The notes beneath the pieces were generated by a model that searched no databases, was not told the origin of the DNA, and saw nothing but the letters and a program-made list of their open reading frames with translations. Below are positions 1 to 7,370 of a stretch of DNA of 64,000 nt, piece by piece. A program made the position numbers and the translations under genes. Positions within the stretch are counted from its first letter, which is position 1. The number at the start of each line of letters is the position of its first letter. The DNA is from DATMER01 sp963741305 (lineage in GTDB: Bacteria; Acidobacteriota; Thermoanaerobaculia; Multivoradales; UBA5704), in the NCBI GenBank assembly GCA_963741305.1, contig CAVUHL010000003.1:1054001-1118000 (forward strand), given 5' to 3'.

Positions 1-413
1 TCGACCTTGACCTTGTAGGCCGCCTCCCAGGCCGCATCTTCGGTCACAGCGGCAACGGCCACGACCGGATCGCCCACGAAGCGGACCCTGTCCGGACAGA
101 GGGCGTGCTCGTCCTGGGAGACGGGCAGGATGCCGAAGGGGATGGGAAACTCCTTGCCCGTGAGGAAACCCAGCACGCCCGGCACTTTCTGGGCTTCTGA
201 GAGGTCGATCGACCTGATCAGCGCGTGGGGGACGGTCGAGCGCACCAGGCGCATGTAGACCATGCGCGGAAAGGCGAGATCGTCCGCGAACTTGGTGACG
301 CCGGTGACCTTGGCGCGGCCGTCGACGCGCCGGAAGGGCTTGCCGACGATGTTGAAGTCCCCCTCCGGCGTGGTATTCGGTTCGGGCTCTGGCTTTCTTA
401 CGGGCTCGGCCAT
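1..413 (-). CDS. Molybdenum hydroxylase large (Mo-cofactor) subunit, N-terminal part
   Basis: This is the first 137 codons of a xanthine dehydrogenase/aldehyde oxidase-type molybdopterin subunit; the rest lies beyond the window edge. The N-terminus has the family pattern RRVDGRAKVTG near residue 28, then a segment GILPVSQDEHAL and RFVGDPVVAVAA. The SQDEHAL and VGDPV stretch resembles 4-hydroxybenzoyl-CoA reductase alpha subunits, so a CoA-thioester aromatic hydroxylase/reductase is possible; general xanthine dehydrogenase or CO dehydrogenase relatives cannot be excluded. It is the last visible gene of an operon read leftward from the TetR gene and follows the two-module secreted gene by 12 bp. 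Cytoplasmic; pairs with the 2Fe-2S subunit at 2013-2564. No FAD subunit is in view. Confidence 0.85.
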   Translation of the reverse strand, partial: MAEPVRKPEPEPNTTPEGDFNIVGKPFRRVDGRAKVTGVTKFADDLAFPRMVYMRLVRSTVPHALIRSIDLSEAQKVPGVLGFLTGKEFPIPFGILPVSQDEHALCPDRVRFVGDPVVAVAAVTEDAAWEAAYKVKV

Positions 414-425
414 GAAACTCTCTCG

Positions 426-1784
426 CTAAAAGGTGGAGGTGTCCAGGAAGTTGACGTTTTGCCCGGGCGGCTGCACGTAGGTTTTCGTGACGCATGGCAC
501 GGGGAGGCCATCCGGCGGGCAGCGGGTGACCTCGATCTCCAGCTCGACCGTGGTCATGTTGGCGAGGAAGACCCACCAGTGCCCGTTGACGGCGCGGCCG
601 TCCAGGACCTTGGCGGTCACCTCGACGTTCTCGCGGTCGTAGAAGTAGAAGTAGGAGGAGTCGCGGGTGACCGGCACTCGCGGAGCGGCCGTGAAGTGGG
701 CCTCTCCCGGTATCCTGTAGGAGGCCTTGACATCAAAATGGTCCTCGCTGGCCTTCCCCGGAAGGAGGGCCGGGCTCGCCGCGGTCTTTGTCACCTCGAA
801 CGTCTGCCCGAATTCGTGGATGCCGTCTTTGCGCACGTCCACCCTGTAGACGCCGGGCGCCAGCGGACCAGCTGTCGTCCTGGCGGTGTGGCGCAGCAAC
901 GGCGGCGGCGGCCCGCCGGACGGGTAGTCCCAGGAGGAGTAATCGAAGAAGAGGCTGCGTCCCTCCATCCCGGTGAACACGATGTCCGGTTCGGTGTTGA
1001 GCACCGCCACCTCGACGTGGACCGGGTCGGCCGTGGTTGGATGTTCCGGGTGGACGGCGATGTCCGGCGCGGAGCCGAGATGCGAACCTTCCTCCAGGGG
1101 GGCGTGGATGTCGATGAAGTTGCGGTTCGCTCCGGCGGTCTGGACGTAGGTGTGCACGGGGCCGCCCGCCTGGGAGATCTCGACCTCGAACTGGACGTCG
1201 GTCATGCTGGCGATGAACACCCACCAGTGGCCGTTGATGGCGCGGCCGTCGAGCACCTTGACCGTGAGCTCCAGGTTGTCCGGAGAGAAGAACCAGAACG
1301 CGCCTGAGTCGCGGGCCAGGCGCAGAGGGTGGCCCGAGCCGGAGCTGCCGTCCCGCGGGATGGACCAGTTGACGCGGACCTGGAAGCGGTCGTCCACTCC
1401 GAGGTCGAGCTGCGCCGTGTCCTCGCGGACCTCGAAGAGCTCGCGCCAGATGAGGCCGGGAGCGTCGTCTCCAACCGGGATCTCGACGAAATGCTGGCCG
1501 GCCGGGAGCGCTCCGATCTCGAACGTTGCGCGTTGGGGGAAATAGAGGGGGGCCGAAATGCAACTCTGAGGCTCCATCTCCATTACCACCGAGCCGGTGG
1601 CTTCGTGGTAGACCGGCTTGATGTTGTAGCACTGCCCCTCACCGGTCACCGTTATCCGGATCGGGTCGCTCGGGGCCGGGTGCCGCGGCTCGATCAGGAC
1701 GCCCCCGAGCCTCCAGGTCGGCTGCGCTATGGCCGGCAGAGCGAGGGACGACGCCACGAAAGCGCAAAGCAAGATCTTCCTCAT
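426..1784 (-). CDS. Secreted protein with two WWVF modules
   Basis: A 452-residue exported protein with a signal peptide (residues 1-20, cut near AIA-Q). It contains two copies of an about 95-residue module, at about 133-229 and 349-452. Each has an F-x-V start, an acidic/aromatic FWFF or FYFY strand, then V-K-V-L-D-G-R-A-x-N-G-HWWVF, a hydrophobic strand, and an end like TYVQ..G.N.NF.D. A related single module ends the cupredoxin at 6324-7010. The start ATG overlaps the stop of the frameshifted small gene upstream (ATGA), so translation is probably coupled. It lies between two subunits of a molybdenum hydroxylase, which is unusual for a secreted protein. No enzymatic motif was recognised; a binding or beta-sandwich role is a guess. 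Confidence 0.85.
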   Translation of the reverse strand: MRKILLCAFVASSLALPAIAQPTWRLGGVLIEPRHPAPSDPIRITVTGEGQCYNIKPVYHEATGSVVMEMEPQSCISAPLYFPQRATFEIGALPAGQHFVEIPVGDDAPGLIWRELFEVREDTAQLDLGVDDRFQVRVNWSIPRDGSSGSGHPLRLARDSGAFWFFSPDNLELTVKVLDGRAINGHWWVFIASMTDVQFEVEISQAGGPVHTYVQTAGANRNFIDIHAPLEEGSHLGSAPDIAVHPEHPTTADPVHVEVAVLNTEPDIVFTGMEGRSLFFDYSSWDYPSGGPPPPLLRHTARTTAGPLAPGVYRVDVRKDGIHEFGQTFEVTKTAASPALLPGKASEDHFDVKASYRIPGEAHFTAAPRVPVTRDSSYFYFYDRENVEVTAKVLDGRAVNGHWWVFLANMTTVELEIEVTRCPPDGLPVPCVTKTYVQPPGQNVNFLDTSTF

Positions 1785-2016
1785 TTCAGATTCCCCACGA
1801 AGTCGACGTCGATGACGTTCTGGTTCACGCCCTGAACGCTGCGGTAGAGCACGCTGCCGCACCCGAAGGGATCGTAATGGCTTATGCAACGCTCCACCTC
1901 GACGGTGTACGCCACGTCTGCGGCTCGACCAGGATGCCCTGGAAGACCTCGACCTGGGCACCGGCCGGGAGCGCCAGCGCGGAGGCCAGCAACACGGCAG
2001 ACAGGCTTTTTCTCAT
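1781..2016 (-). pseudogene. Small secreted protein gene with one frameshift
   Basis: From ATG 2016 the reading gives a clear signal peptide (MRKSLSAVLLASALALPAGAQ) and the segment VEVFQGILVEPQ, then runs into a stop near 1882. In the other frame, from about 1915 down to the stop at 1781, a sensible continuation appears: DVAYTVEVERC, then CGSVLYRSVQGVNQNVIDVDF. The joined product would be about 75 residues. Its start parallels GGVLIEPRHP in the next gene, and its end parallels the end of the WWVF module (VQ..G.N.N.ID), so it looks like a short relative. A single-base indel near 1915-1925 explains everything; it may be a sequencing error. A strong ribosome site (GAGGAGG) precedes the ATG, which overlaps the upstream stop. 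Confidence 0.7.
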
Positions 2017-2564
2017 AGCGGACTCGCCTCCTCTGGATCGGTGCCATAGAAGACCTCGTCCGGAGGGTCCTGGTTTACCCCCCGCAGCTTCGCGGCGCCC
2101 CATTCCACGGCCTGGATGATCTTGTGATAGCCCGTGCAGCGGCAGAGGTTGCCGGCCAGGGCCTCCTGGATCTCCGGCACGGAGGGCTCCGGGTTGCCGG
2201 CCAGCAGTGCCTTGGCGGTCATCAGGATACCCGGCGTGCAGTAGCCGCACTGGGCCGCGCCGAGGTCGGCGAAAGCGGCCTGCAGCGGGTGGAGGTCGTT
2301 GCCGGTCTGGAGCCCCTCGACCGTCTCGATCGCCTTGCCGCCCATCTCGGCGGCGAGCGCCAGGCAGGAGAGGATCGGCCGGCCGTCCACCAGCACGGCG
2401 CAGGTGCCGCACTCGCCGAGCTCGCAGCCGTGTTTGGTGCCGGTCAGGGCCAGCTCTTCGCGCAGCACCTCGAGCAGCGTGTGGTGGACCGGCACCACGG
2501 CGTAGTGGTCCTCGCCGTTGACCAGGAGATGCAGGGTGATTCTTTCGTACAAGCGCTCACTCAT
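2013..2564 (-). CDS. Molybdenum hydroxylase small (2Fe-2S)2 subunit
   Basis: A 183-residue electron-transfer subunit of the xanthine dehydrogenase family. The N-terminal plant-ferredoxin-type domain has the cysteine set GCELGECGTCAVLVDG followed by C around residue 67. The C-terminal helical domain has QCGYCTPG and NLCRCTGY, ligands of the second 2Fe-2S cluster. Length and motif order fit CoxS/HcrC-type proteins. It passes electrons from the Mo subunit at the window edge. It overlaps the TetR gene by 8 bp, so the regulator and enzyme are probably one transcript. The C-terminus (about 20 residues after KLRG) is longer than usual. Normally the FAD or Mo subunit follows directly; here two exported-protein genes intervene. 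Confidence 0.93.
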   Translation of the reverse strand: MSERLYERITLHLLVNGEDHYAVVPVHHTLLEVLREELALTGTKHGCELGECGTCAVLVDGRPILSCLALAAEMGGKAIETVEGLQTGNDLHPLQAAFADLGAAQCGYCTPGILMTAKALLAGNPEPSVPEIQEALAGNLCRCTGYHKIIQAVEWGAAKLRGVNQDPPDEVFYGTDPEEASPL

Positions 2565-3156
2565 CTCTCAGGCTCCTCACCATCATTTCGGCGATCTGCC
2601 GGCCGATCGTGCGCGCGCTCTTGCCACCCTCGGGCCGGAACCATTTCACGGTCCAGTTGACGCTGCCGAGCAGCGCCAGGCTTGCCACCTTGGGGTCCGC
2701 TTGGAGGAACATACCCTGGCCCATCCCCTCTTCGATCAGCGAGCGGACGATCTGCTCGTACTCGTCGCGCCGGGCCAGCACGCCAGCCCGCCGTTCCTCG
2801 CCGAGCGCCTCGACTTCCAGGTGAGCGAGCGACCCGGGCGTGCCCTCCTCGGGATCGTTCAGGCCCACCACGTGCTCTTCCAGGAGAAGGCGGAGCTTCT
2901 GGTCCGCGGGCAGGTCGAGCGCCCGCACCCGCGCTGCCATTTCGAGCAGGCGCGACAGCGCGCTCTCCTGCACGAAGGCCAGCAGGTCTTCCTTGTCGCG
3001 GAAGTAGTAGTAGAGGTTGCCGACTGCCATCCCGAGCTCGGCCGCGATGTCCCGCATGCCCGCCGCGTGCAGGCCCCGGGCGCGGAACACCCGCGACGCC
3101 GCTTCCAGGATTTCGCGCTTCTTGCCGACCGCCCGGTCTTCAGCGATTTGAACCAT
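2557..3156 (-). CDS. TetR/AcrR family transcriptional regulator
   Basis: A 199-residue repressor-type protein. The N-terminal helix-turn-helix is at about residues 12-58 (EAASRVFRARGLHAAGMRDIAAELGMAVGNLYYYF in outline), with the family YYYF ending. The C-terminal ligand domain includes NWTVKWFRPEG, typical of TetR members that sense acyl-CoA or aromatic-CoA ligands; the ligand is not shown by the sequence. It is first in the operon, overlapping the 2Fe-2S subunit by 8 bp. Codons 1-4 lie inside a 22-bp inverted repeat (3145-3166), so it probably represses itself and the hydroxylase operon. Confidence 0.93.
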   Translation of the reverse strand: MVQIAEDRAVGKKREILEAASRVFRARGLHAAGMRDIAAELGMAVGNLYYYFRDKEDLLAFVQESALSRLLEMAARVRALDLPADQKLRLLLEEHVVGLNDPEEGTPGSLAHLEVEALGEERRAGVLARRDEYEQIVRSLIEEGMGQGMFLQADPKVASLALLGSVNWTVKWFRPEGGKSARTIGRQIAEMMVRSLRDE

Positions 3157-3166
3157 CGTTCAAATC
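3145..3166. promoter_or_regulatory. Candidate TetR operator over the start codon
   Basis: A perfect inverted repeat with 9-bp arms: GATTTGAAC, spacer CATC, GTTCAAATC. The spacer holds the reverse complement of the regulator's ATG, so the operator overlaps codons 1-4. Operators of about this size with TTGAAC/GTTCAA arms are common for TetR-family autoregulators. Binding is inferred. Confidence 0.7.
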
Positions 3167-3216
3167 TTCGGCTGGAACGGTGCCCGGTGTCAAGCACTGG
3201 GATATCGTAGCGGGCT

Positions 3217-4227
3217 GTGAGGCGGAGACTTGTCCTTTGGGTCGTTTGGGTCCTTTTGGTCCTTGGGGGGTGCGGCGAGCCCGCTCCGGCCCCGAAGGAC
3301 CAAAAGGACGTAAAGGACGTAAAGGACCAAAGGGACGCCCCGGAGGTCCCCGGAGTGGGCAGGGTGGTGGTGGATTGGCAGCGGTGGCAGGAGCCTCCCA
3401 CCCGGATTGCGATCGGGATCGGGGGTGTTGCGGCGGGGCCGGCCGAGGGGCCGCTCGTGCCCTACCTCTTCCTGGGCCCCGAGCGGGCGGAGGACGCGCA
3501 TCTCTTCGCTCGCGCGTATGCGCCTTTCCGCGCCCGGCTGGGGAGGAGCGAGCTGGTCTTCCACGGCCGCGGCCGGGTGCGGCCGGGACCGGTGGAGGAG
3601 AGGATGATCGTGGAGTGGGCGCGGCGCGTGGCCGCCGAGCAGGCCGGCGGACGGAGCGGCGGCGCCTACGGCCTCGCGTTCTCCTGGCATCGGGGCGGCT
3701 CGCTGGGGAGCTGCGAGAGCGTGTCCGTGTTCCTCACCGGCGAGGTGTGGGCGCAGGCGTGCGCCTGGGGCGGGGACGAGGTGCGGGCCCGGCTCCAGCC
3801 CGCCGCGGTCGGCCGCGTCTACGGCTGGTTCGACTCGCTCGCGCCCTTCCAGTCCAGCCGGCAGTCGGGCAGATCCGGGGAGGCCGAGCCATCGCGGCTG
3901 GTCTTCGCCGGCCGGGGGACGCGGAAGCCGGGCGATGCCGGCGATGCCGGCGATAACGACCGCACCGCCATCGAGGGCTTCGCCGCGGCGCTCTTCCGGG
4001 AGCTGTCCGCGAAGCGGCGGGGTGGCGCGCCGCCCCCTCCGGACGAAATTGCCTCGGGCTCTGGCGAGCCCGCGGGCCCCCGCCTGCTCCTGCCGCCCGA
4101 GGCGCTGCGCACGTCGCCCCCTCTGGCGCGGCTGGCGCCGAAGGTGCCCCCTCCGGTGCCGAAGCTGCCGGTTTCTACAGCCAGCGCCTCTTCCGGAAGT
4201 AGAAGACCAGCAGCACCGCCACCGTGA
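3217..4227 (+). CDS. Hypothetical lipoprotein
   Basis: A 336-residue protein with a lipoprotein signal: a hydrophobic run rich in V and L, then lipobox LGGC at residues 16-19. A low-complexity charged stretch (PKDQKDVKDVKDQRD) follows, encoded by an imperfect 9-bp repeat. The central 220 residues have no family that I recognise. The C-terminal 80 residues are Pro/Ala/Ser-rich. The last 53 bp overlap the 3' end of convergent corA. Codon use is GC3-rich like its neighbours, which supports coding, but the tail beyond residue 250 may be poorly conserved. Confidence 0.65.
   Translation: MRRRLVLWVVWVLLVLGGCGEPAPAPKDQKDVKDVKDQRDAPEVPGVGRVVVDWQRWQEPPTRIAIGIGGVAAGPAEGPLVPYLFLGPERAEDAHLFARAYAPFRARLGRSELVFHGRGRVRPGPVEERMIVEWARRVAAEQAGGRSGGAYGLAFSWHRGGSLGSCESVSVFLTGEVWAQACAWGGDEVRARLQPAAVGRVYGWFDSLAPFQSSRQSGRSGEAEPSRLVFAGRGTRKPGDAGDAGDNDRTAIEGFAAALFRELSAKRRGGAPPPPDEIASGSGEPAGPRLLLPPEALRTSPPLARLAPKVPPPVPKLPVSTASASSGSRRPAAPPP
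3250..3309. repeat. 15-bp inverted repeat plus 9-bp tandem repeats
   Basis: GTCCTTTTGGTCCTT at 3250-3264 is matched exactly by its reverse complement at 3295-3309, leaving a 30-nt loop. The right arm runs into repeats of the form AAGGACGTA to about 3336. It lies in the signal-peptide region of the lipoprotein gene, so the mRNA could fold near its start. Confidence 0.75.
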
Positions 4228-5257
4228 ACATCAGCGTCAGGACGTAGGGGTAGCCCCACGGCCAATCCAGCTCCGGCATGTTCATGGGATGGCCGGTGTG
4301 GAAGTTCATGCCGTAGACCCCGGCGATGAAGTTCAGCGGGATGAAGATGGTCGAGATGATCGTCAGCACCTTCATGACCTCGTTCATCCGGTTGCTGGCG
4401 CTCGACAGGTAGACGTCCAGCATGCCCGCGGCGAGGTCGCGGAAGGTCTCGATCATGTCGATGACCTGGATGGTGTGGTCGTAGCAGTCGCGGAGGAAGA
4501 CCTGGGTCCCGGGGTGGATGACGTCCGATTCCTCGCGCTGCATCGCGGCGATGACGTCGCGCTCCGGCCAGGCCGTGCGCCGCAGGAGGAGCAGCTCGCG
4601 CTTGATGCGGTGGACCTCCTGGATCGCCTCCGGGGACGGGTTCGCCAGCAGCTCGGCCTCCAGGGCCTCGATCCGCTCGCCGAACTTCTCCAACACCGGG
4701 AAGAATTCGTCCACCAGGGCGTCGATCAGGGCGTAGGCGAGGTAGTCCGGCCCCGCCTTGCGGATCAATCCCTTGCCGCGGCGGATGCGCTCGCGCACGG
4801 CCTCGAAGGAGTCGCCCGGAATCTCCTGGAGCGTGATGACGTAGTTGCCGCCCAGGAAGAAGCTGATCTGCTCGGTCAGCAGGGTGTCGCCGTGGGTCAG
4901 CGACTTCATGATCATGAAGTGGTGCTGGCCGTAGTCCTCGATCTTGGGCCGCTGCCCGCAGTTGAGGACGTCCTCCAGGGCCAGGGGGTGGAAGCCGAAG
5001 TGTTTGCCGAGGGCATCCAGCGCGGCGACGTCATGCAGGCCTTCGATGTTGATCCAGGTGACCGTCTGGCTGTCCCGGTAGGGGAAGAGATCCTCGACGC
5101 GGGTGACGGCCTTCTCCTCCAGGCGGTCCGGCCCGTAGTCGATGACCGTCATGCGGACCTGCTCGACCCGCTTCTCGGGAGCCTTGAGCGTGCCGGGTGC
5201 GGTCCCCGGCTTGTGGAAACGCTTCCCGACCCTCATCCCCCGACCGTTGCGCGCCAT
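4175..5257 (-). CDS. corA: Magnesium/cobalt transporter CorA
   Basis: A 360-residue member of the CorA (MIT) family, an inner-membrane pentameric divalent-cation channel. A long cytoplasmic alpha/beta domain with VTWINIEGL and HPLALEDVLN is followed by helices rich in acidic residues. Two C-terminal membrane segments are separated by the signature YGMNF near residue 320 and the loop NMPELDWPWGY. It ends FYFRKRRWL with the usual basic tail. The start MARNGRGMRVGKRF matches close relatives in length. It lies 3 bp downstream of the secreted gene at 5261-5884, so the two may be cotranscribed. Confidence 0.97.
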   Translation of the reverse strand: MARNGRGMRVGKRFHKPGTAPGTLKAPEKRVEQVRMTVIDYGPDRLEEKAVTRVEDLFPYRDSQTVTWINIEGLHDVAALDALGKHFGFHPLALEDVLNCGQRPKIEDYGQHHFMIMKSLTHGDTLLTEQISFFLGGNYVITLQEIPGDSFEAVRERIRRGKGLIRKAGPDYLAYALIDALVDEFFPVLEKFGERIEALEAELLANPSPEAIQEVHRIKRELLLLRRTAWPERDVIAAMQREESDVIHPGTQVFLRDCYDHTIQVIDMIETFRDLAAGMLDVYLSSASNRMNEVMKVLTIISTIFIPLNFIAGVYGMNFHTGHPMNMPELDWPWGYPYVLTLMFTVAVLLVFYFRKRRWL

Positions 5258-5260
5258 GGC

Positions 5261-5884
5261 CTACGGCTTGACGATGATCTCGCCTTCCCACTTCTGCACG
5301 TCGAACATGGTGTACGACCAGGCCGGAAATACCGGGCAGTCGCCCTCGTTCGAAAGGAGGTTCACGGACGGGATCCCCACGTCGTCCTTCCGCTCCGCAT
5401 CCGTCGCCCACCACCTCATGTACGCCCCTTGATCGTCCTTCAATTCCGCGTCGGCCGGAACCGATCCCCTCTCCCGCGGCGTGCAGAACGTCCACGTGAG
5501 CATGTCCGGCACCCTTGGGTTCTCCGCGTTGTCCTCGACCACGAGCTGCACCATCGTCCCGATGTAGCTCGTATGGCTGGAGTCGACGATGAATCCGCTC
5601 ATCAGGGCCCTGTTCTTCTCGACCGTCACGTCGTCGAAATCGGCCTTGATGTAGATCGGTTTGGGGTCGCCGGCGCGGGGGTCTTCGACGTCTTCGCCGT
5701 CCAGGACCTTTGCTTCGTCGTTGAAAGCCATCTGGCCGCCCTTCCCGTCCGCTGCGAACTCCACGGACCTGAGCAGGTCGTCTTCCAGGATGAACCGGTA
5801 ATTGCCGCTGGCAGTCTGCGCCGTGGCCGCCTGCGGGACTGTGAGACTCGACACCAGAATCAACGTTAACCCGATATTCTTCAT
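5261..5884 (-). CDS. Secreted protein of unknown function
   Basis: A 207-residue protein with a signal peptide (residues 1-22, MKNIGLTLILVSSL..ATAQ) and an AAGGAG ribosome site 5 nt before the ATG. The mature part has no transmembrane segment and is acidic, with two cysteines (CTPRERG and DCPVFP regions) that could form a disulfide. No family is recognised. It is followed after 3 bp by corA. Confidence 0.75.
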   Translation of the reverse strand: MKNIGLTLILVSSLTVPQAATAQTASGNYRFILEDDLLRSVEFAADGKGGQMAFNDEAKVLDGEDVEDPRAGDPKPIYIKADFDDVTVEKNRALMSGFIVDSSHTSYIGTMVQLVVEDNAENPRVPDMLTWTFCTPRERGSVPADAELKDDQGAYMRWWATDAERKDDVGIPSVNLLSNEGDCPVFPAWSYTMFDVQKWEGEIIVKP

Positions 5885-5945
5885 GGGAAGCTCCTTGAAG
5901 GAAACAGCAGTCTACCGCACTCAGGCGCTGTCCGGCTGCAAAATG

Positions 5946-6219
5946 TTACGGGCAGTATCCGGTGCCGGAGGCGCCGGCCAGGGCCGCCGCGAGTCGACCC
6001 GGGATCGGAGGCGAGGGGCCGGGCCACGTCCTCGGCCTGCCTGCCGCCGGTGACCTCGAAGACCACGCACTGCTCGCCGAGCGAGGCCAGGTTCCAGGAG
6101 TAGACCGTGCGCAGCCTGTAGGTCTGCGCCAGCGCCGCGGTGTTGCTCCCCAGGATGGCCGGCGGCGCGGGAGCGAGCATGACCATGATCTGAGGACCAC
6201 CGGTGGTGCCCGGGGCCAT
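5946..6219 (-). pseudogene. Remnant of an S8 (subtilisin-like) peptidase propeptide
   Basis: Reading left from 6219 gives QIMVMLAPAPPAI, then YRLRTVYSWNLASLGEQCVVFEV and a GRQAEDVARPLASDP segment. This pattern (a strand VVML, then YGL..V..W.M..LGV.C.V.EV..G, then L..DPRV) is what I know from N-terminal regions of secreted S8 peptidases in this group. After DP the frame breaks; a one-base shift restores DPRVDS, and nothing resembling the catalytic domain follows. It appears to be the truncated 5' end of a lost gene. The assignment rests on pattern memory. Confidence 0.45.
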
Positions 6220-6323
6220 CCCAGCCAACCGCCGAAAGGTTCAAGCAGAACCTTTTTCCCGGCCGCCGGGACAGACGGGCCGACGGGGAGTAAGCTCAGC
6301 TCCAGTTCTTCAAAGGAGATTTC

Positions 6324-7010
6324 ATGCGACAGCGCCTTACCCGGATCCTGCCGGTTCTCTTCCTGCTTGTTGCGTCAGCCGCCCAAGCGGCCACCGTCAC
6401 CGTCTCGGTGGTCAATTTCAACTTCACTCCGGCCACGGTCAACATCAACGTGGGGGACACGGTGACGTGGACTGGCCTCGGCGGCGGCCATAACGTGGCT
6501 GCCGATAACGGCAGTTTCCGCAGCGGGAGTCCGGGAGCCGTGGCAACCTCTTCTCGCCAGTTCAACTCGGCCGGTTCGTTCGGGTATCACTGCGAGCCGC
6601 ATCAAGCGTTCGGAATGGTCGGTATCGTAAATGTCGCCGCGACTGCTCCCTGCGTCGAATCGGAAACGACCCTCTGCCTGAACAACGGCCGCTTCCAGGT
6701 CGAGGTCGATTGGCGGGCTCCGGGCACGGCCGCCACGGCCGCCACGGCCATACCTCTCGAATTTGCGCCCGAGTCCGGCCTCTTCTACTTCTCCAGCCCG
6801 GGCAACATCGAGATGCTGGTCAAGGTGCTCAACGCCTGCAACCCGGTCCTGGGCAACAAGTACTGGGTCTTCTACGCCGCGACCACGAACGTCGAGTTCA
6901 CCATGACCGTGATCGACACCCAGACCGGAGTGGTGCAGGTCTACCACAACCCGGAAAACACCCCGGCCGCGCCGGTCCAGGACACCAATGCGTTTTCCAC
7001 CTGCCCGTAA
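6324..7010 (+). CDS. Cupredoxin (plastocyanin-like) protein with C-terminal YWVF module
   Basis: A 228-residue secreted protein. Signal peptide at residues 1-22 (QAA cleavage). Residues 23-105 form a blue-copper domain: NFNFTPATVNINVGDTVTW, then H56, and the loop Y-H-C90-E-P-H93-Q-A-F-G-M98, giving the type 1 copper ligands His, Cys, His, Met. Residues about 117-228 are the same module seen twice in the protein at 426-1784: GRFQVEVDW, LFYFSSPGN, VKVLNAC, KYWVFYAATTNVEF and a DTNAF end. It is probably a periplasmic or extracellular electron carrier. AAAGGAG precedes the ATG by 6 nt. Confidence 0.9.
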   Translation: MRQRLTRILPVLFLLVASAAQAATVTVSVVNFNFTPATVNINVGDTVTWTGLGGGHNVAADNGSFRSGSPGAVATSSRQFNSAGSFGYHCEPHQAFGMVGIVNVAATAPCVESETTLCLNNGRFQVEVDWRAPGTAATAATAIPLEFAPESGLFYFSSPGNIEMLVKVLNACNPVLGNKYWVFYAATTNVEFTMTVIDTQTGVVQVYHNPENTPAAPVQDTNAFSTCP

Positions 7011-7045
7011 AGCGTACCTGCTGGCCGCGCTGCTGCTGGCCTCTA

Positions 7046-7345
7046 CTCCAGCGCCTTTCTCCCGACCTCCAGCGGGTTTCACCCGACCTTCACCGGCACC
7101 CGCTCGACCTCCAGCGGGCGCGTTCGGGCTCTTGAGCGCTCCGCTCGGGCTCCAGCGGAGCCCGCTCGGCCTCGGCCGGCTCGTGCCAGGCCTTGCGCGG
7201 CACCCGCCCGAGCCTGTGAGGCACCCGCTGGACCCCGGCCGCAGCCGCTGGACCTCGCTGGGCAGCGTCCCGGCCTTCGTTGGCACGCGATGGAGCTCGG
7301 CCGGCAGCCGCCCGGCCCCGCGCGGCACGCGCTGGAGCCCCCGGC
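7046..7345. repeat. Array A: about 14 degenerate 21-bp repeats
   Basis: Units start with forms of CTCCAGCGGG at 7046, 7067, 7088 and 7109, then continue with 1-2 bp slips (about 7131, 7150, 7171, 7191) to about 7345. On the minus strand the unit resembles GGTCGAGCGGGTGCCGCTGGA. A 42-bp alternation is visible in its central part. Translations in every frame are seven-residue repeats, as expected for a 21-bp period. It fills the gap between the cupredoxin stop and the next gene, and no ribosome site starts a convincing protein inside it. Confidence 0.75.
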
Positions 7346-7370
7346 ACATCTTTCGCTACGGATTCCGGGC

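Noticed and set aside
3158..3166. tRNA-like T-loop GTTCAAATC
   Set aside because: It is one arm of an inverted repeat at a TetR start codon; no cloverleaf can be drawn around it.
7290..7370. Longer start for the EEP hydrolase at ATG 7290
   Set aside because: Those codons are the end of repeat array A; the conserved domain starts right after GTG 7371.
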